Below are positions 55,550-64,000 of a DNA stretch of 64,000 nt, piece after piece (position 1 is the first letter of the stretch; each line of letters starts with the position of its first letter). The DNA is taken from assembly GCA_947000775.1 (NCBI GenBank), contig CAMQGK010000604.1:4890501-4954500 (forward strand), given 5' to 3'. Both the position numbers and the translations under genes were made by a program. A model generated the notes under the pieces. That model searched no databases. It was given only the letters and a program-made list of their open reading frames with translations, and was not told the origin of the DNA. The DNA is from Pterois miles. Taxonomy: Eukaryota; Chordata; Actinopteri; Perciformes; Scorpaenidae.

Positions 55550-58500
55550 GAGGTGTCAAAAAAGTAGTGAATCATTGGCTGTAATACAATGTTGAGGGGT
55601 TTAGTTTAGTGTCCAACTTTCAAGGTATAAGACTCATTTGTGAGATGTTTTTCCCCCTTTTGTAATGCATCAGTGTAGATATCGGCCTCCTTGTAGGCTT
55701 ACCGTCTCTGTAGACATGGCTTGAGGGCACTCACAGTCTTTGAGCCGGCCTGCTTACTGAGCAAAGTGTATGACTGTCAGATGCTTGAGTCAGTATGTTC
55801 AGCATTTGGGATATGTCTGAATAATTTATCAGTCAGCTGCCTCTGTGAGATGAGTTGATCCACAGCCTCTCCTCTTCCTGTCTGTTGCTAGCCATGTTTA
55901 TTTGTCTGCAGGTTGTTTGTCTGGAACATGATGCAGTGATTCTCTGTCTTTTGTCCTTGTTCAGTTAAGGTTCAGCTTGTTCAATAAGGTTTGTGTCCCC
56001 TCTGATCCATAGTGAAAGGCTGAGCTGTATTATGATTTGAGTTGCTCCCATACCGATCCCAGTTCGGGAATGCGTCCGATATTGCCCAGAATTCATGATC
56101 GGGTCTATGCACTGATCCGGTTCCATCACTTCACTGTGCTGTCGCCCTGGATGTATTATTGTTGCCACTGGCAGCTACTGTTTTAGAGCAGAGAAGAAGA
56201 ACAGATTGCAGGTAATTTGTCACAGCAGTTAAATAATAACAATAACAGTTGCTGATATCGGATCAGTACTTGCTATCGGCCGATACTGCAAGTTCAGGTA
56301 TCAGAATCGGTATTGGGAAGGAAAAAATGGTATCTGAACATCTCTAACATCTCTAATTATGATATACCGTTATTACCAGTACAGTATAATACCCAGTATT
56401 ATATACTGTATGTGTCTCACTGCTAGCTGTGACTGCTGTGTATGATTATGACTTTAGCATGGGATGATATGCCTTTGCCTAGCCATGTGCAAAGCTGTGC
56501 TTTGGCTGTTATGTTATGATTATAGCTGCGACCTTTAGTTTAAGAGTGTAAGCTAACTACAATAGCCATATCCATAGCATCATAGATTTAACTGCAATTG
56601 CAGCCGTAGTCTGAGCAATAACCATATCCACAGCCACAGCTTCATCCACCATATCCAAGCAGAGCAGCTGCAGTTGAGCTCACAGCCAGTGGCTGTATAC
56701 TGTTGGAACGAGCTCAGCCTTTTGAAAGGAGTAATGAGCAATAAGCGTATAATGTAAAGTGTCACGTCATCTCTCCTTTTAGTAGTATCTGCAAAGTGGC
56801 AGTGTATAATTGGACTGGACCAACAATAAATGTCCATATGGATAAGGGGGAATTCAAAAGATATTGCATGGAAATGCAAACCTTGAAGTATTTTTTGTTA
56901 TAATTTTTATATGCTATATTATTCTTTATATTTATATATTAAAAAAAACATTTGTGTAATCTCTGAGAGGCAGCTCAAAAGTAGTTAAGCAAAAAAAAAT
57001 ATTTGTGACCCTCTGGGGGCTTCGTAAATTTGTGTTTTTCCTGAGTGGATTTGCATCATGACATTGTACATTTCTATTGATAATCATACAGCCTTTAACA
57101 CTAAATAAAGAAGTTAGTCCATCTTTGTGACCTCGCCCCTTTCTGTGTCAGGGGATATGCAGTACTTCTTAAGGTTTGGTTCAAAAAGCTGGATGTAGAT
57201 TGGGGCAATCTGAGTCGGAGGAGATGGATGTTCAGCCTGGATTTCAGTATTCATATTATAGGTGTCTATTCGTAATGGGCTCTGGGCGAGGACTTGTGAC
57301 TTTGGTGTAAGCCAGGCTGGGCATTTAGGTCTGAGTCATGGTCTAAAGATATGGGGGTTCTTAGCCTTTAAAGTGGTTTTATAAACAAGAGTAACCACAT
57401 AATATAATAGTAATTCAAAGAATAACCGTCACTCGCAGCTGTTGTGACATTACTGACTTCCTTTGGTCTTCATTTATTTGGAAGATGTCATAGGGGAGGA
57501 TGTAGTAATCAAAGTTGCACAATGCAGTTTAAAGCAACTAGGTTAAATATGTGTGTTAAATAGAAGACTTCTTGTTCAGTGATGCTTCTCTCTCTCTCAA
57601 AAATATTTAGTAAAGAATGCCATCATGAACAGCGTAAGGATCAATGAGGATGAACATTAAAAATGCCTTTGGAGAGCCCTGATAATGTAGATTACATTTC
57701 TAACTGAATAATCTATTTATGGATTAATCTGTGTCTGTGACCAACATGCCATGGTGGTATCATGGGTTGACTGAGTTCTTGATGGAGCACAGATGAAGTC
57801 ATGAGGTCGTATTGATTGTTATAGTGGGAAGAGGTGGGACTGTGGTGGGTGTGCCAGGATGAATAACAAGCAGAGGAATTTATATTAAATCTATTACCAG
57901 ATGATCTCTGTCAAATGCTGGCTTCAAAGAGTAGGTCATATTACAGTCTTTGTTCCACATGTGTTGTAGTTTCTCTTTTTATTGCTCAAATTATTTTCTT
58001 CTTTTTTTTCTTTCTCTGTTTCTGGGCTTCATTTGAAATGATCTTCTGACAGAAGAGTCTCAGTTCATAATGCAGATTTTGACGGCAACAAAACAGGAGT
58101 GATGGAGGAAAAATGAATACTGGGGACAAGTCAGAGTGTCATCCTGTACGGAGATATCCTGGACTGTGTTTGACCTTTTCAACATTATCCCAGTCTAAAA
58201 TATTTTCTGTTCCACTCCTCCTTACATTAATCCGTCTGTCTTTTCTGCTCAGCTTTTCTTGGTTTTGCTCTATTAATGCTTTTCATGTGCTCATTCCTGC
58301 AGTGTAGGAAGTCTGCCTTTACGTCCTCAGCCCCTTTTCCATAACGCACCTGCTTCTGCAAAACATCTGTGGCTTGTGTTAATGAGCTGCTCAGAGGAAA
58401 TAGCCCCCTACTACTGGTCTGTCCCCCAAGTTTTACACAGAGCTTAAAGGGGCGCTCCACAGAGTTTATACATAGAGGTTGCTTGTCATGGGCAGTGCTA

Positions 58501-61500
58501 CTCAGCCTGTGAAAACAGTCATATGGTGTCCTCTGTGGCTCTGCAGTGAGCTTTCCAAAGTCTGAAAAAATAACATTGTTGATGACATCACATTATCTTA
58601 TCTTGGTGACAAACAAGTTGCAGCAAATGGCCTGTGTGACACATCAGTTTAAATAACATGGGGGGGGGGGGGTTACTGATCATGGGAAATGCGGAATCCA
58701 GTCTTTTTGGACTTTGACCCATACTATAGACTATACACAATTAGGGCTGTCAAACGCGATAACGCGGTAACACAAATTTGTTTGAACACCACAAATGTCT
58801 TTAACGCATTAATGTAATCGATATATCGGCAATTGTACTGGGCTAATTTTTTTTTCAATCTATTCATAGCTTTAAAAACAATACATACATACAAGAGAGG
58901 TAGTGACCTGACAGCGACTAATCTCGGTTATATGAGGCTTCTACGTACCTACAAAAGACAGGTGATTTTAAAAAATAAAAGAGCAAGCTGTAGACCCATA
59001 GACTATTTATAAGAAGTGGATGTAGTCATTGTCACCATCTTGTTTTTTTGCAACCAGAATTGACACAAGATGGTGGAGCTAAGTACAACCGAACACTGAA
59101 TAAGACATTTTCAGGTGACCAAAAAGGTTATGATTAGCTTTCATAGGCTGAAAACATGCTGTGAAAGGGTTAAAGTTCAAAGAAGAAAATGTTGCCGACT
59201 TCCAGATCGGACAACGCTGTGGTAGCGACCTGTCAATCACAAGCTAGCCAGGGGCTAAAGCGTACCCTGCTTAATGTCTATTTTACTTTAAATTAGGACC
59301 ATAATTTACCTAATGAACATTAGGGATGTGACTGTGACGGATTTTTCCACCGGTTAATAAACTTGTGACACCGGTGTTACAGATTTACTTCGGACACTCT
59401 GTATCTGTAGAGGACTTACTTTAACCTTTACCGTTGGATGGCTGTGTGTCTGGCTTCTCAGATTGAGCTTTCGCTTTGGGTTTCCACCTGGCGACACTGT
59501 GCACGGTGATTGCCTCATTAAGGTTATTAAGGTCATTCCTGTTATAGCATTGGGTTTTAATCCAAAATATTGCTAAATAGGCGTTTTTGATTTTCACTTT
59601 CACAACTAAATCCTCTACCATGTTCTTGTCTGTTAACTCTCTCGTCCTTCCACATTGACCTAACTTCTCAGACATGGTGGTGGCCCACTACACAGACCAC
59701 TCAAAAAATCACTGAGCCAGATAACATTTAATCAAAATTTTCCCTAAAATGTGTTTTTTCCCCTCTTTTGAATTGTGCTAACGTAAGAAAACCAAAATGG
59801 TACAATCCATAAAGGCCTCATCATGAGGTACCAATGTGAGCATCATTTGAGTCATCCTGAGGAAGCTCACACTTTCAGAAGAAGCCATGTGATTACTGTA
59901 GAGAGTATTTCTCTGAAATACTTTACATTGCCTCAGGTTTCCTTGAAGCTCATGTGCACCTCATGTGATGCTTGCCTTTTTTTTTTTTTCATGGTTCATG
60001 TTAACGAGAGGATTACAAAAAAAAAAGTAGTATGGCTCTGCACAAATGTTCATGTGCTTTTCCCCTTGACACAATTATTCCTATAACTCACTGAGCACAG
60101 CAGTACTGAGCAACAACCAGCAGCATTGTGAAGCTCAGTAAAAAAAAGTGTAAATGATGCTGCTTTTCCTGCTACATTCTCTGTATGCTGCTGTCTCAGC
60201 TTTCCAATGTGTCGTACTTTCTACTGTGGTAAAAGATTCCTTTAATAGTACCAGGGTCGAGGGTGTGTCTAGGTACGACTTTGCCTTTGGTTTTTGATGC
60301 TTATTGTAATCACATTTTCTTCTCTTCTTCTCTTTAGGCATTTTAACTTGCGAATGAAGAGAGATACAACTCTATTTTCCCCAGATCTTATCATTGAGGT
60401 ATCAGGAGAGGAGGCACCCGTTGATACGTCACATATTTACAGTGGAGAAATCTATGGTAAGTCCAGCTGTTTCCACACACCACACATACTGAGCAGAAGC
60501 ACAGTTTCTTCAAAGGACAGTCTCTAATACAATTATGGTGCTTTTATTTGCAATCAATTAAATTAAAAGCCTGCGTCATCATTTGTCATTGTATCATCCC
60601 TACATTTTCCCTTATATCATCTCATGACTTGGGATGTTTTCATTTGCAGTATTAAGGAATAATGTATGAGAGAAAAATGTAAAGGATGTTTTTGTGCAGT
60701 ATTGATCACAGCACAAACCAACACATTCAGGACATACTTTTACCTTTCATCCAGTTGTTCCTCTCTGCTCTTAATCCCTTCCCGCCATAGATGTCTTCCT
60801 GCCGCCCGTCTCCAGCAGAGTTCAAATGAACCATTGTGTTCGTTCTGTTGTGATCAGCATTTGTGAAACAAAGGCAAAGGGAACCTAGAAACAGAGCGAT
60901 CTATATTTATCTTACTGAGGAACGCCCCCTCATAATATGTATCTTAACAAACATACGATTAATTGTGATTAATCATGGACAATCATGCAATTAATTGCAA
61001 TTAAATACTTTAATCAATTGATAGCCCTAAAAACAATACAATAAATATATTATTAAAACAGAGGCAGTGCAAAAATGCCAACGACTCTGTGGTAGTGATC
61101 TGTCAATCACGAGCTAGCCACGGGCTAAAGTATACCCTGCTTAATCGTCTATGTTACTATGAATTACTTAAAATGTCTTCTCACAATAAGTATCCTTAAT
61201 CAGCTCAGAAATTACAGAAATTATTAAAGGAATAGTTGAGTTTGAAAATATAGCTGTGGAAATCTAAACAAATGTTTCGATCCTTACATGACATCTAGTT
61301 TTAGACCACACATTATGTTTTCATGGGAGACACTTCATAAATGCTTATAATCATAATGTTCTTCATATACTTTAATTGACAAATTCACCCTATCATTTGG
61401 GAATGCTTCAGATTGTAGTTTACAAGAAACGGTATTTGTAATTAACTTGACAAATTAAGATGTGGTCAAATTAAGGACAAAGCAAAATTTCACCTTGTAT

Positions 61501-62015
61501 TCACCACTGCACTTCTACAGTTTTTGCATTAGATGGATGTTTTGCATGTCACCGAAAGAAGCTGTCGCCTTCAGCACCATTCACAATATCACTGTAATCA
61601 TAGCTATTCTTTAAAATGCAAACAATACAAAAGTTGTCTTCTATTACGTTACTAATACTATTTGTGCGTTCCAGTACCCATAATACCATACTTCATTAGT
61701 ATGCCAGAAAAAGATTTAGTGTCTCTATACACAGTATGTCAAATGCAGTATGCCAAAAATACCAGGATGTCCTACTACATCCGGTTGCATTTTGCAGCTT
61801 GCAAGCCATGTGATTTGGAAGGCCTCTACTCATCCTCATTCTCTGTTGTGCTTCAGGTGAAAAGGGCACACTGACCCATGGCTCTGTGGTTGATGGGCGC
61901 TTTGAGGGCTTCATTAAAACCCACCAAGGGACATACTATGTCGAACCCTCGGAGAGGTACCTAAAGAACAAGGATGTGCCCTTCCACTCCGTCATCTACC
62001 ACGAGGATGACATCC
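41657..62015 (+). CDS. adam10: ADAM10 metalloprotease (alpha-secretase), first four coding exons, 3' partial
   Basis: Exons 41657-41708, 51141-51291, 60338-60456 and 61857-62015 give 481 nt, 160 codons plus one base, all in phase. They cover the signal peptide (residues 1-18) and most of the inhibitory prodomain: GQFGNPLDKYIRHYEGLSYD, the upstream cleavage motif RAKR (residues 47-50), DFHAHGRHFNLRMKRDT, DTSHIYSGEIYGE, DGRFEGFI, YVEPSERY and PFHSVIYHEDDI. These match human ADAM10 closely. ADAM10 is a membrane sheddase for Notch, APP and cadherins. The cysteine switch, RKKR furin site, HEXGH zinc site, disintegrin and transmembrane parts must lie right of the window. The start has G at -3 and +4. 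Teleosts often keep two copies (adam10a/b); which one this is cannot be told here. Confidence 0.95.
44381..45091. mobile_element. TTAA MITE, copy D
   Basis: Left end TTAAAGGGACAGTGTGTAGG, right end GTTACACACTGGTCTTTTAA, TTAA on both sides. The interior has CAACATGGCGGACTCTGAAG and CAGCTGATTATACACTAAGG as in copies A and C, plus a middle part bounded by CACACAGGGAATG and CCCCTGTGTG that is inverted relative to copy C. Confidence 0.75.
45190..45262 (+). mobile_element. Solo Tc1-like terminus
   Basis: CCAAATGTTTTCAGTGTACA, GCAAAAATAAAGGAATTGGC and a degraded end (GGGGACTGTATG). Same family as the ends at 33749 and 34545. Confidence 0.6.
45517..45835 (-). mobile_element. Full-length tRNA-derived SINE
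   Basis: On the minus strand: GTAGCTCAGTCCGTAAGGAC (A box), CGGGTTCAAATCC (B box), a body with GAGGTGCCCCTGAGCAAGGC, the tail TTTCCCCACTGTGGGAC then AATAAAGG and (TTTC)n. Complete from head to tail. The plus-strand text shows a 19-bp direct duplication at the head side (TGAGCTACTGCCGCCCC twice). Confidence 0.8.
46150..46775. mobile_element. CACACCTGG-type dispersed repeat
   Basis: GGCATTCACACCTGGCATTAA, GATCGGATCACAAGTGG and a second TTCACACCTGGTATTAG; the right part has GTTCACACCTGAACTTAAAG and TTTGTGATCCGATAACC. This is a fish MITE-type repeat with several internal duplications; boundaries are approximate. Confidence 0.45.
48733..50185. repeat. Minisatellite, about 21-bp unit, roughly 65-70 copies
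   Basis: Units of the type GCATTTGTAACTTATAACGGA alternate with variants (TTTGTGACTTATAATGAAGCA, TTTGTAATTTATAACAGAGCA) for 1.45 kb in ADAM10 intron 1. The 21-bp period keeps frames open on both strands, giving spurious repeat proteins (AFVTYNG, QMLCYKL). Larger multi-unit blocks recur, for example around 49021, 49231 and 49471. Confidence 0.95.
51141..51291 (+). CDS. adam10: ADAM10 exon 2: prodomain start
   Basis: 151 nt; QFGNPLDKYIRHYEGLSYD and HQRAKRALSPQDR, then LDFHAHG. Acceptor ctctttcag, donor GGAAG/gtcagt. The exon is followed after 13 bp by a short (AC)n run and a repeat. Confidence 0.96.
51326..51900 (+). mobile_element. CAGGGCTGGGACTATTCA-type dispersed repeat
   Basis: Opens CCAGGGCTGGGACTATTC, then GATTCAATACTATCACGATAC, GATTCAACATGTATTGCAG and TATTGCGATTTGATATTGTG. 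A common fish repeat, beginning 35 bp after ADAM10 exon 2. Confidence 0.5.
52045..52335 (-). mobile_element. Dispersed repeat, copy 1 of an inverted pair
   Basis: Contains ATGTGTGTCAAAATGCCATTT, CTGCAGAGATGTCCTGGTC, ACAGACTTAAGAAAACA and CGATGAAAATGAGAATAATG. The reverse complement recurs at 63072-63345. Confidence 0.65.
52345..52470. mobile_element. Fragment of the 13310 TTAA family
   Basis: Shares TCTAGTTTTCTCTCAGAACA and TTGCCCAATGATGCCAAAAA with 13490-13590 and ends CTACCCCACTCTGCCACTC, the inverted counterpart of the left end at 13310. Confidence 0.55.
54940..55235. mobile_element. Dispersed repeat carrying a perfect ERE
   Basis: GGGTTGTCTGTCCATCTGG, TTGCAATATCATGCAATATTT, GGTCAAAGGTCACAGTGACC and GGCCATAACTCATGC. 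This looks like a common fish repeat; the boundaries are approximate. Confidence 0.45.
55096..55110. promoter_or_regulatory. Perfect palindromic estrogen response element
   Basis: AGGTCACAGTGACCT is an exact match to the ERE consensus GGTCANNNTGACC with full flanking symmetry. It lies inside a dispersed repeat in ADAM10 intron 2; activity is unknown. Confidence 0.45.
56020..56345. mobile_element. Dispersed repeat with ATCGGCCGATAC core
   Basis: Contains CCATACCGATCCCAGTTCGG, CTATCGGCCGATACTGCAAG and AGAATCGGTATTGGGAAGG, like a family of short inverted-end fish repeats. The ends are unclear. Confidence 0.35.
58742..58830 (+). mobile_element. Terminal fragment, AGGGCTGTCAAACGCGAT
   Basis: Opens TAGGGCTGTCAAACGCGATAAC, then TTTAACGCATTAATGTAATCG. 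An end fragment of a family related to 9334-9974. An opposite-facing end is at 60960-61030. Confidence 0.5.
58980..59310 (+). mobile_element. AGACTATTTATAAGAAGTGG-type repeat, copy 1
   Basis: ATAGACTATTTATAAGAAGTGG, GGTGGAGCTAAGTACAACCG, TGAATAAGACATTTTCAGG and GACCTGTCAATCACAAGCTAG, then ACCCTGCTTAATGTCTATTT. The last 80 bp recur at 61085-61165. Confidence 0.6.
60338..60456 (+). CDS. adam10: ADAM10 exon 3: prodomain
   Basis: 119 nt; RHFNLRMKRDTTLFSPDL and VDTSHIYSGEIY. Acceptor tctctttag, donor TATG/gtaagt. Confidence 0.96.
60960..61030 (-). mobile_element. Terminal fragment, opposite orientation
   Basis: ATTAATTGTGATTAATCATGG, then AATACTTTAATCAATTGATAG and CCCTAAA; its reverse complement reads TTTAGGGCTATCAATTGATT, an end of the same kind of element as at 9334. 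Confidence 0.5.
61070..61165 (+). mobile_element. AGACTATTTATAAGAAGTGG-type repeat, copy 2 (3' part)
   Basis: CTGTGGTAGTGATCTGTCAATC, CGAGCTAGCCACGGGCTAAAG and ATACCCTGCTTAATCGTC closely match 59215-59300 in the same orientation; copy 1 and copy 2 lie on the two sides of ADAM10 exon 3. Confidence 0.6.
61857..62015 (+). CDS. adam10: ADAM10 exon 4: prodomain
   Basis: 159 nt; GEKGTLTHGSVVDGRFEGFI, TYYVEPSERYLKNKDVP and FHSVIYHEDDI. Acceptor gtgcttcag, donor ATCC/gtaagt. The next exon is not in the window. Confidence 0.96.
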
Positions 62016-62224
62016 GTAAGTATCTGTCGTTGCACTTGCTTTACTGAAAGACAGTGTGAGGCCCAGAGGTAGCGCATGTCCACGTAATATTCACACTTGT
62101 GTGAAAAGGTTGTGACTTCATTGCCTTTAGATTATGCCGCTGACATGTGGCTTTTTAGTCATAGTTCAAGCACTTTTTAACAGGAAACTTCTTGAAATAC
62201 ATCATTGCAAGAATGTGTTAACTT

Positions 62225-62280
62225 CCGAGGTGCCCCTGAGAAGGCACCAAACCCCCAACTGCTGGGGGGGTTTTGGGGGA
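62225..62280 (+). mobile_element. SINE body fragment
   Basis: CGAGGTGCCCCTGAGAAGGC, then ACCAAACCCCCAACTGCT is the body of the SINE at 45517-45835, in the opposite orientation. It runs into a G/T/A homopolymer tract. Confidence 0.6.
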
Positions 62281-63071
62281 CCCCCTCTCCTATTCTCTTT
62301 TTTTTTTTGAAAAAAAGAGAAAAAAATCCCCGGGAGAAAAAAAAAATTTTTTTTTTTTCTTAAGATTTTTACCTGACTTCTTCTATGTTGTTCAGAATAG
62401 CGGAGATATTAATATTTAGGAAGGATAATCCTGAGCAAACTATCAATGATGATTAGAATTGTAATGTGTTGGTGTGGCAGGTGTTGTGAAGTGAAGGGCT
62501 GATGGTGAAGCAGTTCATATACTAGCCTGACAAGCTTGGAGCGAAGGTATTGTTTGACAGACTGGTAGCAGCAGGATTTGGCTCTGAGTCCTGGGCCAGG
62601 TTGGATGGTCAGTATTCATACTGGAAGCAGCATTGGAGCATGACACAGCAAAAATATCATATCCATTGCTAAGATTAGACTACTACAACCAACTGAAGGA
62701 TGCTCGGTTGGGAAAATGCAAGTCTGAAGATGTTTGGAAGCAATGAATAGATTTCAGACTTGTAAGGTGTGGCTGTGGTGGGTGAACCCAACGTAGCTGC
62801 ATGAGCAGAAGCACAATCCAGCGACGAGAGAACCATGATTCCAGCCCTAATAACTGCATTAAGCAGATAGGCAGTGAGTCTGATTTGAACCCCGCCCCGG
62901 CTTTGGGCTGGCTGATTCACTGCATTGTGTGTGTTTGTGTGTTTGTGCATGCGAGAAGTAATCAGCATTACAAACATGCATAAACACACACTGGAAATTT
63001 AAACAAATATATTTGAAACCGACTTGCAAATTTCTTTTTGATAAAGTAGTAGTAGTATTTCAAATTTTTGC

Positions 63072-63345
63072 ATAGGGCTGAATGATTTTGAGAAGATATC
63101 TAATTGCAATCATTTTGACTGATATTGCAGTTGCGATATTAGAGGGAATGAACATTTTTTTCTCATTTTCATTGAAAACATATTAAAATAATTTGATGTT
63201 TTCTTAAGTCTGTCAAATATGAAGTGTAGGCAGGACATCTCTGCAGCACGACAGTATGTAATTTAAAATGGTATTTTGACACACATTTCCCTTTAAAAAA
63301 TATTGTGCCTCCTGCGATTTAAAAATTACAGTAGGCCATTTTGTT
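63072..63345 (+). mobile_element. Dispersed repeat, copy 2 of an inverted pair
   Basis: AGGGCTGAATGATTTTGAGA, TCTCATTTTCATTGAAAACA, TTTCTTAAGTCTGTCAAAT and AAAATGGTATTTTGACACACA. Inverted relative to 52045-52335. Confidence 0.65.
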
Positions 63346-64000
63346 ACGTTGATAATATTTTGCTTAATTGCTGAAAAAAAATGTGTTGTTTTTTGTTTTG
63401 CCTTTTTTTGTCATGCCCCCAGTGTGTAAAGACCTTAAGAGTGGTGTATGATATGGTGAAGTCATCCACCCACAGCCTGTCGTCCGTCAGTAGTGATGGA
63501 GAAGAAGCTGGTTGGATGGAACAAAAGTTGCAGGATGAGGAAAAAAATGAGGAAACGTGAAACCCACTTCTGCGTTTTATTTTCCCAGTCAAGTGTGATT
63601 TAGTAGTTGTCTACTTATTACTGCTGACTGAGTAGAGATGGAGTGGTGCACCAAAGTGGATGAGTTCCACAGTGTATGATAGGTTTTTACTCCAATTAAA
63701 ACATTTTCCTACTGTGTCATATGCGCCTTAATGCCCAGTGAAGGCAGGGTTTTCATATGGTCCCTCCGCACATCTGCATTAAGCTGTAAAGTTCAGAGAC
63801 AGAAAAGAGTATGCACTGTGATTTATAGATCTTGGTGAAATGAACAGAAAACAGTAGCTGAAAAACGCATTCATTAAAATAAGGACCTATTCTCTAAGCC
63901 TCTACTTTAAAGAATTTTCAGCTCTTTAACATGGTTGAAATGCACCTTAACTTTAGATTACTTAAGGATATTTGGTTGAGTTTTCAGATGACACTAGTAA

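Larger units (their letters stand above)
51292..60337 (+). other. ADAM10 intron 2 (9.0 kb)
   Basis: No exon recognised. It contains a repeat beginning CAGGGCTGGGACTATTCA (about 51326-51900), an inverted-pair repeat (52045-52335), the tail of the 13310 family (52345-52470), a repeat with a perfect ERE (54940-55235), a T run (55516-55546), a CGATCC-type repeat (56020-56345), and repeats at 58742-58830 and 58980-59310. 52500-54900 and 56400-58700 look mostly unique. Confidence 0.65.
62016..64000 (+). other. ADAM10 intron 4, right edge of window
   Basis: No further exon found; the next ADAM10 exon (expected to encode YPHKYG) is outside. It contains a SINE body fragment and a homopolymer-rich tract (62225-62350), and a repeat (63072-63345). 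Confidence 0.65.

Noticed and set aside
59421..59675. 84-codon minus-strand ORF starting MSEKLGQ, possibly a BED-type transposase N-terminus
   Set aside because: The zinc-finger cysteines and histidines of a BED domain cannot be seen and the similarity is too vague.
58742..61030. A single 2.3-kb transposon carrying ADAM10 exon 3, because facing termini bracket the exon
   Set aside because: The exon is ancestral and in normal place and phase. The two ends differ in sequence and are better read as separate fragments.

Overview
This window is vertebrate nuclear DNA, almost certainly from a teleost fish and probably a spiny-rayed (percomorph) one. Three multi-exon genes with GT-AG introns encode proteins close to human SLTM, MINDY2 (FAM63B) and ADAM10, in the same order and relative orientation as the human 15q21-q22 block. 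The spaces between exons hold many dispersed repeats of types common in fish genomes: TTAA-flanked MITEs, tRNA-derived SINEs, a Tx1/L1-like LINE end, an L2-like LINE tail and Tc1-like ends. Nothing prokaryotic is present.

Layout. (1) 1-12.7 kb, + strand: 3' part of SLTM, an RNA-binding nuclear matrix protein. Nineteen coding exons join in one frame to 993 residues plus stop; the first exons (SAP domain) lie left of the window. (2) 12.7-18.7 kb: convergent 3' flanks of SLTM and MINDY2, holding microsatellites and three TTAA-flanked elements. (3) 18.7-39.3 kb, - strand: complete MINDY2 coding sequence, nine exons, 662 residues, encoding a K48-linkage deubiquitinase with a conserved C-terminal CAAX box. 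(4) 39.3-41.6 kb: intergenic space between the divergent genes MINDY2 and ADAM10, with a perfect CRE, GC boxes and ETS motifs. (5) 41.6-64 kb, + strand: first four coding exons of ADAM10 (signal peptide and most of the prodomain, 160 codons). The protease domain lies right of the window. ADAM10 intron 1 carries a 1.45-kb array of about 21-bp repeats.

The three genes are neighbours by ancient synteny; there is no sign that they act in one pathway. I did not find a new biological system. The most interesting items are: the 21-bp array, open in frames on both strands; a fresh-looking 24-bp coding repeat in SLTM; inverted repeat pairs that flank exons of MINDY2 and ADAM10 or fold within one intron; an unidentified coding-like segment in an SLTM intron; and TTAA MITEs that carry YY1-like motifs. 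Exon coordinates come from reading splice sites and checking phase across every junction. Repeat families were named from memory and were not searched against a database.
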